The position numbers and the translations under genes are program-made. Below, piece by piece: positions 1-13,868 of a stretch of DNA of 62,500 nt. The stretch spans positions 19,720,556-19,783,055 of the forward strand of contig CM022678.1 in the NCBI GenBank assembly GCA_012295275.1, read 5' to 3'. The stretch comes from Chrysomallon squamiferum (taxonomy: Eukaryota; Mollusca; Gastropoda; Neomphalida; Peltospiridae). The number at the start of each line of letters is the position of its first letter. Within the stretch, counting starts at the first letter, position 1. The notes beneath the pieces are model-generated. The model did no database searches and had not been told where the DNA came from. It was given only the letters and a program-made list of their open reading frames with translations.

Positions 1-422
1 AATAATAATAATAATAATAACAATAATGATGACAATATTAATAATAATAATAATAATAATGAAAATGATACTAATAATAATATTATTATTATATGAAAAG
101 CATATTCTGCAACTTGACATAATTTAGAAAATGAAATTTCTATGACAAACGTCCCACTGGTGTGAAAGAAAAAAGCACATGAATGATGATAGCTATATAA
201 ATTATATAAATTTTCAAAAACAAGACAACAAATACTGATGACATCGATGATATTACATTGATATTTTAAAACAATTTAATTATGAAATCAATCTTTCAAA
301 AAAAATAAAATAAAATAAAACTTAAAAATTACAAGAAACTTCGGATTACGTCAAACATTATTAACTAAAATACGTGAAGGATGCTGAATACAAATCGAGG
401 GGGATGAAAACAGTGGACTTAC
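1..422. repeat. TRAPPC9 intron with AAT microsatellite
   Basis: An (AAT)n run with substitutions fills 1-87. The remainder is AT-rich unique sequence with no recognisable exon. Confidence 0.7.
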
Positions 423-516
423 CCCATCTGACAGACGACACCCGAATAAGGTCAAGGTGTTCTTTCTTCCACACAACATACTCTGTGCTCACTCTGCCTG
501 TAACCTTCGTGGATGG
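423..516 (-). CDS. TRAPPC9: TRAPPC9 exon 19 (last exon in window)
   Basis: Encodes [20 protein letters not shown] then [11 protein letters not shown], aligning with the human [21 protein letters not shown]...LQW segment. Acceptor cctgtgag|CCA, donor TGGG|gtaagt. The remaining C-terminal exons should lie left of position 1. Confidence 0.85.
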
Positions 517-1713
517 CTCACAGGAGTCAAGAAAAACAGCAGTTTTATCTCACTCACACACGCTGTTGTTACATTACTATTATTATAACATAACACACTA
601 AAAATGTTTATCAGCATTTATGTGTATAAACGTAAGAAAATGTATTCTGATATAGATTAAAATAATCATTTTATGAATACACTGTATTATTAGATTATTG
701 CCAATATCTCTATTATTACTGTTGTTATTATTATTATCATTATTATTATTATTGCTATTATTACTATCATTTTTTATTGTTGTTATTATGATTATTATTA
801 TTCTTATTATTAGTTATTATTATAGTTATTATCATAATTACTATCATTATTTTTATTATTTATTTATTTATTATTATCATTAATTTTATTATCATCATCA
901 TCATCATTTTTATTATTATTATTATTACTATTATTATTATTATTATTATTACTACTACTACTACTGCATACTTAACAATAGCTCAGTACTTCAATACACA
1001 ACACAAAACTTTGCAACAACTAAATCAAATATTTCACTATTTTACACAAGTGTCTACAACAGACAAACAACTAAGTGAAACTTCACACATCTTAGTCTTA
1101 ATACTTCATCACACAAGCTCTCTTCTGTTTCAGTTTTAAACACAACAAATCAAACTAACACACCAGACACATTTAAAAGCGTTTCTACATATACAAACGT
1201 TAGAATATGTATTCAGATATAAACAAAAATAACCTTTTCACAAACACACTCTGTTACAAGATTACCAGTACCTGAGATACAACATGACAGACTCTGACAT
1301 AGAAAAAAGATACTACATGGTCACGCAAGGACAGAAATAAGATACATGATTTCGCAAGGACAGAAATAAGATACATGATTTCGCAAGGACAGAAATAAGA
1401 TACATGATTTCGCACGGGAATAAGGACAGAAATAAGATACGTGATTACACAAGGATAGAAACAAGATACTGCGTGGTTTTGAAAGGATACTATTGACCAG
1501 CGAATGTCGACGAGGGAAGCGAGGAACTGACTGCATGGACTGACAGGTTCTAGCAGGAGGTGTCTGGAGAGGACTGACTGACAGTCCAGTGTGATTTTGT
1601 TGTCAGGGATCTCCTCCTGTCTCTCTATCAGCACAGGAATCCTGAAACATTCGAGTTTTAAAACAAAAACATTAAACACATCCAGAAAAACACAACTACA
1701 GAAACAATACCAG

Positions 1714-1768
<55 letters not shown>

Positions 1769-2089
1769 GTTGATGATGATGATGATGATGACAATGATAA
1801 TAATAATGATGATAAGAGTAGTAATAATAATAATAATAATAAGAATAATGAAAATAATGTTAATAATAATAATCTTGTTCTTTGTAATTAGTAAACACTA
1901 ACAAAACATGTTCAACTTACTATCAAAATAAATTTAAATAGCTCACTCTTAAAATATAATTAGTAAAATATAATGAACTAGATGACTAGTATAATACACT
2001 AGCTAATACATAATATACAAAACTAGCTGACTAATGAAATACACTGCTTTTAAAACGTATTCATATAGATCATTATTAAAATATTGTAA

Positions 2090-2172
<83 letters not shown>

Positions 2173-3190
2173 TGAATTCTCACCTTCTTGACTGCTGGGG
2201 TTCAATTATTATTTCTTTGTCTTTATCAAACTCTACAACAATTTCATGACTAGAGACATTCAGCAGATCAAACACAAGATGACAGTGGTTGACACTAAAA
2301 CATAAAACAGATAAAAAGTATAAATAGTACACAGTAATCTTTAAAACACAGAGTTATATTAAAACTGTAAAAATTCACAGTATAAAAACAGGTGACACTA
2401 AAAACAAAACAAATAAATAGTATACATAAATTTTTAAAATACCGAATTATATTAAAAATGTAAAATTTCACAGTTTAAAAATAAAACAGATAAATAGTAT
2501 ACAGTAATCTTTAAAACACTGAGTTTTATAATAAGAATGTAAAAATTCACAGTATAAAAACAGGTGACAATCATTAATAGTTCTATTATTTTCATTTACT
2601 GAGTTTAACATACTAAAAATTAAAACTATATTACTGTGACTCAAATTACAAAAAATACAAAAACACAAAACAAAAATAATAATAAATAAATAAAAATAAA
2701 TAAATAAATGATAAAATAAAGAAAATATCGCAACAGTAGTTTAAAAATTTGATACATTTTTATGTACATTTCAAAAGTTTTAAACAGTTTACAATCATAT
2801 TTTTTAATTTAACTTTACTACTGTATCAGTATCTTTTCTCTTCAATAATCGTTCTTGAAATATTTAAAAAATAAAACAGTGACTATAAGAAGGGAATTAA
2901 CTCTAGTTTCCGTGACAACACTCACCTCAGAGCTGGAAGAACGTCCCAGCGAGTGATGTACAAAGATGGCAAAATGTCGACCATCAGCGCGAGAGAACAC
3001 TGACGACAGTAACCAGCTTTGAGTCCGTTCCCTCCACTGTACTCCACAGTGAGCAGCGCTTCCGTCACCTACAGCAACAACAACAATAACAACAACAACA
3101 ACAACAATAATAACAATAATAATAACAATAATAACAATAGTAGTAATAGTAATAGTAATAATATTAGTAATAATAACAATGATAATAATA

Positions 3191-3222
<32 letters not shown>

Positions 3223-3250
3223 GGTAATAGTAATCATAATAATAATAACA

Positions 3251-3294
<44 letters not shown>

Positions 3295-4688
3295 CAAGAT
3301 AATAATGATGTAAATGGTGTAAGTGTTGAGTCAACTGATTACTACTTTGTTGTTTTAACTTTAACCTTCCACCCAAAGCAGCCTTGCTTCCTAGCATCCA
3401 TTTTTGGTTCTCAATATCGAAGACAGAACTGAGAGAGAGAGAGAGAGATATCAGAGTGCATGTGTGTACATACATGTTTGATATCTTTGCACCCCTCCAA
3501 ACACTGTCAGGCCCCCCCCCACTCTCTCTCCAAAAGGTTGCCACCTGCTGGTTATAAATTGTGATTGAAGTGATGTAGATTAGAGACTGAAGTGAGGTAG
3601 ATGGTGACTGAAGTGAGGTAGATGGTGATTGAAGTGATGGGTGATTGAAGTGATGTAGATGGTGACTGAAGTGAGGTAGATGGTGATTGAAGTGAGGTAG
3701 ATGGTGATTGAAGTGAGGTAGATGGTGATTGAAGTGTTGTAAATGATGATTGCAGTGGTTAAAGAATTTACTTTTCTTTTTCTCAGTGAAACAAATCTTA
3801 CCTTGTTGTCTAGTACACTTTCTGATCGAGACTTGGAAGAGTGAACTGGTGTTGACACATCTGTAAATTACAACAATAACAATAACAATAACAGTAACAA
3901 TAACAATAACAACAACAACAACAACAATAGCAATAATAATAATAAAAATAGTGCCTACAGTAATAATAGTAGTACTTGCAGGAGCAGCTGCAGTAGTAGT
4001 AGCAATAGTTTCAGTGGTGATAGTAGTGGATGTGATGGAGGTAGTAGTAATAGTAGTAATGATGGTAGTGGTAGTAGTACTAGTAGTAGTAGAAGAAGTA
4101 CCAGCAGTTGTAGTATAAGCAACAATAGTACTGGTAGTAGTAGCTGTAGTGGTGGCAGTAGTAATGGATGTAGTAGTGATAGTCATATTAGTAGTATTTG
4201 TAGTAGTTATTGGCTGTGGAAGCTGTAACTAGTGGTAGTGGTGGTAGTAGTAGTAGTAGTAGTTGAAGCAGTTGTAGCAGTTGTAGTAGTAGCAGTAGTA
4301 GTAGTATTAGTGATGGTGATTGTGGTAGCAGTATGACAGATTGTGACAAAATTTTAAATTTAATCTACTCTACTTTCATGCACAGAGACAAAATTATAAT
4401 GTTACCTGTACTGATAGAATTAAAGTGAAGGTAAACTACAGGTGTGTTTTTACCTGGAGAACAGAGCTCAGGTGAGATGAAGTCACAGAAGCCGTAGATG
4501 GCGAGGGTGAAACAGAGCTGACTCGCAGGCTCAATGGGAAGTTGTGACGTCACGTTTTCTTTACTCCATGTAAACATCTTATTTGTGTAATCTGAGAAAT
4601 ACATACATAAAAATATTACATATACATTTTCACACACATGCACACACACATATACACGTACACTCATATACATAACATACATAAATAC

Positions 4689-4725
<37 letters not shown>

Positions 4726-4798
4726 AAACATACATAAACACACACGCACACACACATATACACATACACTCATACACATAACATACACAAATACACAC

Positions 4799-4831
<33 letters not shown>

Positions 4832-4855
4832 AAACATACATAAACACACACACAC

Positions 4856-4886
<31 letters not shown>

Positions 4887-5486
4887 ACATACATAAACAC
4901 ACACACAGACACAAATACATATATATATAAATATTAAATATATAAATATTACACATAAAAATGTTTCAGAAGTGTCATTTGTCAAATTAGGTATCCAGTT
5001 TATATAATAAATGATGTTAACATTCCATTAGCATAAACTTTTGAATTAAATTAAATAAACATGTTTTAAAATCATATAATTATTTGCCAGTATAATCTTT
5101 TAAATTAAATACTCAGTTTTTAAACATAGTGTAAACATTTTCAGAATATGTCAGTAACTTTCATTCTAATCTGTATAAAAAAAAAAATAAAAAAAAATGT
5201 GAAATTAAATAAAGTTATAATTATTTTATTGTGTGGAATTTAAGAAAGAAATAAATACAGTTATGATAAAAGTTTACCATTTTCTGATTTTCCACTGTTG
5301 AGGACTATGTCAAGTCTTTCCACATTAATCTCCCTTACATTCTGTATTGTTATTAGACACTCAAGACTGAAACAAGAACATACAAATAAATAAACAAATA
5401 ATAAACAACTAAATAATGTAAGTAGATAAATAAGAAGTAGCAATAAATAACACTCACATAAATAAATAAATAAAAAAATAAACAAA

Positions 5487-5522
<36 letters not shown>

Positions 5523-8500
5523 AAACAAATAAATAATGTAAGTAGATAAATAAAAAGTAGCAATAAATAACACTCACATAAATAAATCAATACAAATAAA
5601 TAATATCAATAAAAAAAAAAAAAAATTAATAAATAAATAAGAAAATCAATAAATAAATAAAATCAATAAACAAATAAATAATAAATAAATAATAACAATA
5701 AAACACACAAATAAATAAATAAATAAAAAATCAATCAATAAATAATACCAATAAAAAAAAAATATATAAATCAGTTAATACATAAATAATATAAGAATAT
5801 AATGACTAATATACAAGCAATATAAAAATTAAATGCAATTAAAAATAATATGAACTTCTTTTCATTTTATTATTTTGTTTTTGAGATTTAATATACAACA
5901 CAGTAATTCTGTGTTTATGATCTGTAATATTAACAACAAGTGATGCTGATGTCTACATATTTTCTGCTGTTGATGTAGTTGTTGTAACCTCACCTCTGCC
6001 CTGCATACAACATTGCCGATGCACTTGAAACGATGTTTGCACAGTCACCCATGGAAGAAAAATGGACTGATTTGGGAAGGGATGATTCCATTGTGATCTG
6101 GGGTAAACTTGGTACGACTTCAACCTCAAGGTGAGACTGGGGTATCTGCGGTAAATCTTTCAGCTTACAGTTGCTACGGACACCAAGTACATGAGTGCAG
6201 TATCCTAGCAACAGAAAAAAAAAAAAAAAAAAAATGAACATTAGAAACTATTACACTTAAAGAACAATTTAAAAATGTACACGTAAAGCATGTAAAATGG
6301 TTTAAAACTTTATATACATAAACAATTACAAAAATTTAAGGTGAACAGACATAAAAAACAAATTAATACTTTTGCATTAATTTAGTTAAAATATTATATA
6401 AACTTTCAACAATAAATAATGTTATTTGAAAACAATATCAAAGAGCTGTCATTTAACATTATTATTAATTTGAGATTATATAAAACAAAACATCAAAGAA
6501 ATGTAAAGAATGAACAAAAAAATATTTTTAGGTCAACTAGGATATAAAGTTAAAACTTAGTATTTTACTTAAGTGTCTATGTCATTTCCTAGGCTACTAA
6601 GTCACAGCATAGTTTAGCTATCTAGAATGTTTTCTTAAACTGGATTTATATAAGCTACCATTGGTTCCATGTCCAACATACACACACATACACTGATAAA
6701 TAAACCTTTGACATTCGTTACCAAATTAGATAAACTGAATGTAAAATAAGAATATAAATATGCATAAAAAACTTATGAATTTTGAAATCTTTGAGGACTT
6801 TTAAGGTTTTAAAAAAAAATTCCCCCAATCTGGAAGTGCCCCATGAACAAAAAAATACCTGAGAAATCCTGATTTAGTATATTCTATAACAGGAAAATTC
6901 ATTATTTAGAATACTAAGTCATAGGTCAGTTTGGTTATCTAGTATATTAAGTTACTTAAAAACCTACTAAATCACATCACATGCTGTTCTCAACAGTACT
7001 AAGTCATGTGATAGTTAAGTTACTAGTTAAACTAAAGGACTGTTGGTAGTTTAGTACTAAGTCATGTGATAGTAAAGTTACTAGTTACACTAAAGGACTG
7101 TTGGTGGTTTAGTACTAAGTCATGTGATAGTAAAGTTACTAGTTACACTAAAAGACTGTTGGTAGTTCAGTACTAAGTCATGTAATAGTAAAGTTACTAG
7201 TTACACTAAAAGACTGTTGGTAGTTTAGTACTAAGTCATGTGATAGTAAAGTTACTAGTTACACTAAAAGACTGTAGGTGGTTCAGTACTAAGTCATGTG
7301 ATAGTAAAGTTACTAGTTACACTAAAAGACTGTAGGTGGTTCAGTACTAAGTCATGTAATAGTAAAGTTTTAGTTGTAAAAGACTGTTGGTAGTTTTTAG
7401 TACTAAGTCATGTGATAGTAAAGTTTAGTTACACTAAAAGACTGTAGGTGGTTCAGTACTAAGTCATGTGATAGTAAAGTTACTAGTTAAACTAACAGAC
7501 TGTTGCTGGTTCAGTACTAAGTCATGTGATAGTAAAGTTACTAGTTAAACTAACAGACTGTTGCTGGTTCAGTACTAAGTCATGTGATAGTAAAGTTACT
7601 AGTTAAACTAAAGGACCCTGGTTCAGTTAAAATTCAAAAACCTTTTTTGGGCTGAAGCTAGCAAAACATGGACAAGGGGCTCCTCTGGAAGAGTTGGACT
7701 CGCTGGAAACTGATCCATCTCAACACCTTCAATCAGCAGTCCCTGCAAAACACAAACACCTTTAAACAGAAACCCTGGAAAACATCAAAAACCTTTAAAG
7801 AGAAACCCTGGAAAACATCAAAAACCTTTAAAGAGAAACCCCGGAAAACATCAAAATCCTCTGAATAGAGGTACCTGAAACATATACAAATGACTTTTAA
7901 ATAAACGTTTCTTAACAATACATTTGTTATTAGCAACAGAAGTTGTTAAAAATATATATTTTTTAAAACTGTAAATAAAATTACCTGGAAAATACAAACA
8001 CATTACAAAATTGGTAACATTGGTAATGCATGTAAACATAACAATGATTTGTATATTGCTTACAAAATGTGCACATATGAGGTACTGATAACACCGTAAA
8101 TGAGATATAAATGATGAAGTATTGAAAGGTGTAGGTAACTTACAATGTACTGTATTTTCAGTTCTCGTTTCAGTGGGTTGACAACCTGTAGATGAACCTC
8201 ACAAGTGTCCCCAGCCACCCACAGAAAATCTAAACACAAAAACACATCATTACAGAGTTGTACTTTTATATCACAAACACATCTTTACTTTTATATCACA
8301 AACACAGCATTACTTTTATATCACAAACACATCATTACTTTTATATCTCAAACACAGCATTCATCATTAATATGTTTATATTGTAAACACAGTATTCATC
8401 ATTAATATGTTTATATTGTAAACACAGCATTCATCATTAATATGTTTATATTGTAAACACAGTATTCATCATTAATATGTTTATATTGTAAACACAGTAT

Positions 8501-11500
8501 TCATCATTAATATGTTTATATTGTAAACACAGTATTCATCATTAATATGTTTATATTGTAAACACAGTATTCATCATTAATATGTTTGTATTATAAACAC
8601 AGTATTCACAATTAATACATTTACATTATAAACATAATATTCAGAATACATTTATTTTACAAAACATAATATTCATAATTTTAATAATGAAACAAGAAAC
8701 AAGTATGGATCAAGATTTAGACATAAAACGAGCAGAAAAATGAGTAAAAAAAAGTATAAAATGAGTGAAAACTACTGACCCAGTTTTGGCGAGGTGAGAC
8801 ATTTGGACTCAGTGAGAGTGAGGGGAGTGTAGATGAAAACGTTGTGTTTCAAGTTTCTATCACAGTCGAGTTTGATGGGCTGCAGGTGAGGTGCCAGCGC
8901 CAACACCTTGAAAGACCTGAAATCAGGGGAGGTAATCATGAAACATCAAGCAACAGCAACATATTCTGTTAGGTAATAATATTATAAAAATCAGGACAGG
9001 TAAGCATGAAATATCAAGCAACAGTAACATTCTGTTAGGTAATAACATGTAACAAACTATACTTGTAGGTTAATGTATTATAAAAATCAGGGGAGGTAAT
9101 CATGAACTATCAGCAACAGCAACATACTCATATTAGATAATAACATGAGACAAACTGCACTTGTAGATTAAAGTAATATAAATCAAGGGATGTAATTATG
9201 AAATATCAAGCAACAGCAACATATTCTATTAAATAATAACATGTAACAAACTACACTTGTAGGTTAAAGTAATATAAAATCAAGGGAGGTAATTATGAAA
9301 TATCAAGCATCAGAACCACAAACACTTTAGTAATAATGTGTAACATACTATAGTTGTCAGCTAATGTGTAACAAAATATATATATCTAAACACTTCCCAT
9401 TATAAATCATAAGATAATGTAATTATAATTTACATGCACTAACTACATAAGCATTAAGACAAAACAACCTAATTTGAAAACTATAAACTGTATATCAGAT
9501 ATAATAATCTATGACATAATACTCTGTTATATGTTTATGTATGTGTTATTGTAAGTATTTCACTGCTCACTTTACGTAGGGTAGATGTGTTAACGCGACA
9601 GCGGGCAGCACCACCCCATTGTCCAGGGCAAGGGGGTGGGGAACGCCCTCACACTTAGCGGTCACTGTCTCCAGATTGTTCAGTGCCTCCTGTCGCTGGG
9701 CATCGGTCAAGTGGTCATACATTGTGTGAAGGAGAAATGAACCGTGTCTGCAAGAAATTATTTTTAAAACATTTCTATAAATTTGTGTTTAAAAACATTA
9801 TACATAAATATACAGATGGAACACTTAAATACAGACAGATATTTTATTCATACAGACTTTCACAAACAGATGAACATTCAGACTCTTATACAGATGAGAC
9901 AGTCAGTCAGTCAGACAACAGACAAACAGTAAACAGACTGTTACAAACATGTTTTTAATTACAGATGTATACTGACAGACGTATAAAGAGAAACACTGAT
10001 ATAGAGAAACTATCATAGCTAACATACATACATACAGACAGATTGTGTAAGTGACAGAGACACTAACAGACATACAGAAAGAATACATATATAGGCTGTC
10101 ACAGATTTTTACAAACATGACAGCTATTACATAATTCAAAGTGACAGACACACTAGACAGAACGCACAAACAGACAGAATACAGAAGTGACAGACACACT
10201 AACAGACATACAGAAAGAATACATATATAGGCTATCACAGACATTTAAAGTGACAGACACACTAACAGACATACAGATATAATACATACATAGGCTATCA
10301 CAGACATTTAGTGACAGACACAATACATAATACATATAATGGCTATTACATAATTCAAAGTGACAGACACACTAAACAGACATCACAGAAGTAGTATAGG
10401 TGACAGACTAAACAGTTATAAACAGACAGACAGACAGTATGTGATAACAGACCTGACAGTTATAAACACTGTGGGTTTCCCATTAGTATAGTGATAACAG
10501 ACTAAACAAGTTCATAAACACTGAGTGCTGAATGACAGGCCAGCCATTGGGATGAACAGACTAAAACAGTTATAAACACTGAAGTAGTGTAGTCATAGAA
10601 AGTATAGTAACAGACTAAAACAGTTATAAAGAAATAGTATAGTGATAACAAACACAGACTAAACACACAGTTATAGTCATAGAATATAATCTAAACAGTT
10701 CTGAATGACAGGCCAGTCATTGGGATAAGTGATAAAAACTAAACAGTTATAAAACAATGATTCCTTGATAACAGATTCTAAGTTAATGTCCAGTGATAAC
10801 AGATTAAACAGTTATAAAATTGAAATGAAAATTATTTTATGTGATAACAGACTTCACAGTTATAAAAAAGTAGTGTAGTAAGATAACAGACTAAACACAT
10901 TATAAACAATAATTAGTGTAGTCATAGAATATATATGATAACAGACTAAACACAGTTATAAACAAAAAAAAGTCATATATATATATAACAGATATATATC
11001 TATATAGTCAGTCATGAAAGTATTAATAACAAACACAGACTAAACACACAATGTTTTCATAAGATTTGAAAATTCTAATAATTAACATTCTAAAATGTCC
11101 AGATCCCAAATTAATATGGAAATGAAATGAAAATTATTTTATGTGATCTTCCAGAGTAAAAAGGCTGAGTTAGAGATTATAAAATAATTATGGAATGTTA
11201 TGCAATAACCAGGAGACAAAAAAAAAAAAAAAAAAAAAAAAGTATACAATCATAATTATCATGAAAAACAACAAAAAACAATTATACATACATCTCAGTT
11301 TCTTTTTTAGAGATATTTGTCAATTATACACAATCATAATTGTCCAAAAACTAAATAAATAAAAATTTAAATCGTCCTCAATCTGTGATTTCTCATCATC
11401 GCTCAAGCCAAGTTATCTTACCTTTAACGAACTCTTTTGGATCGAGGGAGATGTTGTAGCCGCCGAGTGCCTGTAGCAGCAGGTAGTAACACTGGTGCCA

Positions 11501-13807
11501 GCCTGCTGAGGTGCCCGGTGCCACACACTGCATGCCGGCTATCCGCTTGAAGAACGACGCTTTGCGGTGAAAACCTATCTCAGAATAGAGAGAGGCCAGA
11601 GTGCTGTATCTGTGTATCTGTAACAAAGAATAAACTGTGTTTAGTTACAGAGCTGTATCTGTGTATCTGTAACAAAGAATACACTGTGTTTAGTTACAGT
11701 GCTGTATCTGTGTATCTGTAACAAAGAATAAACTGTGTTTGGTTACAGTGCTGTATCTGTGTATCTGTAACAAAGAATAAACTGTGTTTAGTTACAGTGC
11801 TGTATCTGTGTATCTGTAACAAAGAATAAACTGTGTTTGGTTACAGTGCTGTATCTGTGTATCTGTAACAAAGAATAAACTGTGTTTAGTTACAGTGCTG
11901 TATCTGTAACAAAGAATAAACTGTGTTTAGTTACAGTGCTGTATCTGTAACAAAGAATAAACTGTGTTTAGTTACAGTGCTGTATCTGTAACAAAGAATA
12001 AACTGTGTTTAGTTACAGTGCTGTATCTGTGTATCTGTAACAAAGAATAAACTGTGTTTAGTTACAGTGCTGTATCTGTGTATCTGTAACAAAGAATAAA
12101 CTGTGTTTGGTTACAGTGCTGTATCTGTGTATCTGTAACAAAGAATAAACTGTGTTTAGTTACAGTGCTGTATCTGTGTATCTGTAACAAAGAATAAACT
12201 GTGTTTAGTTACAGTGCTGTATCTGTAACAAAGAATAAACTGTGTTTAGTTACAGTGCTGTATCTGTAACAAAGAATAAACTGTGTTTAGTTACAGTGCT
12301 GTATCTGTAACAAAGAATAAACTGTGTTTAGTTACAGTACTGTATCTGTGTATCTGTAACAAAGAATACACTGTGTTTGGTTACAGTGCTGTATCTGTGT
12401 ATCTGTAACAAAGAATAAACTGTGTTTGGTTACAGTGCTGTATCTGTGTATCTGTAACAAAGAATAAACTGTGTTTAGTTACAGTGCTGTATCTGTGTAT
12501 CTGTAACAAAGAATAAACTGTGTTTAGTTACAGTGCTGTATCTGTGTATCTGTAACAAAGAATAAACTGTGTTTAGTTACAGTGCTGTATCTGTAACAAA
12601 GAATAAACTGTGTTTAGTTACAGTGCTGTATCTGTAACAAAGAATAAACTGTGTTTAGTTACAGTGCTGTATCTGTGTATCTGTAACAAAGAATAAACTG
12701 TTTTTAGTTACAGTGCTGTATCTGTGTATCTGTAACAAAGAATAAACTGTTTTTAGTTACAGTGCTGTATCTGTGTATCTGTAACAAAGAATAAACTGTT
12801 GTTGTTGTTGTTGAACTGTATCTGTGTATCTGTAACAAAAAATAAACTGTGTTTGGTTACAGTGCTGTATCTGTGTATCTGTAACAAAGAATAAACTGTT
12901 TTTAGTTACAGGTGCTGTATCTGTGTATCTGTAACAAAGAATAAACTGTTGTTGTTGTTGTTGAACTGTATCTGTGTATCTGTAACAAAGAATAAACTGT
13001 TTTTAGTTATATTGTTGTTGTTGTTGAACTGTATCTGTGTATCTGTAACAAAGAAGAATAAGAAATTGTTTTTAATTATATTGTTGTGTTCTTGAACTAA
13101 CAGACAAACGTACAGTAACAAGAAAGTTAAATCTTTCTGACTTTCTGAACTCCGAAATTCAAGTCAAATGCCTGTAAAAATTTGTAATCATTGAGAACAT
13201 TGCTGCCTTATGAATATCAAATTATTAGAATGTAGGTTAGCTTCTTTTTTCTTTGTTCTTTTTCTTTTAGCAACAAAGAGTTAGGCAAGTAATACAAGAT
13301 TATTAACCATGAATGAGAAAGCCAAACACAGAATCAATGAATAATGAGAGATAGGGGGGAAGGGAAAGGGAAAGGGAAACAGAGAGAGAGAGAGGCAGAG
13401 AGGATGAGAAACAACAAGTTGAAAATATAGTTAACAATCAAAAACTGCAATGAAAATAAAGAAACAATAAATAACAATAAATGTTTTGTACAGGGATCTA
13501 ATTAACATACACACACACTAAGTTATACAACAGAGTATTTACACTGAATATAAATCATATAATAGTTACCTGTTACATTAAATATATATACAAAAATAAT
13601 TAAATAAAAAATCATGTTTATGTTTAACGTAAGGTTATTAAAAACCAAACTGTAAACATTTGATTAAAAACAAGTAACTGAATATTGAGATAAACTCTGA
13701 CACATACCCTGTCATCATCAGCCACGTGTAGGTTGATGTACACAACATTCTGAAGAAAATCTGAAGCTTGAAGATACTTCTGAAAAATATAAAAATAAAA
13801 AAAATAA

Positions 13808-13868
<61 letters not shown>

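Noticed and set aside
374-601. 75-codon plus-strand frame
   Set aside because: Antisense to TRAPPC9 exon 19, which has convincing family alignment on the minus strand.
11618-13075. CRISPR-like or satellite-only interpretation of the regular 49-bp array
   Set aside because: Units are contiguous without unique spacers, the genome is eukaryotic, and each unit clearly contains the neighbouring exon's acceptor.
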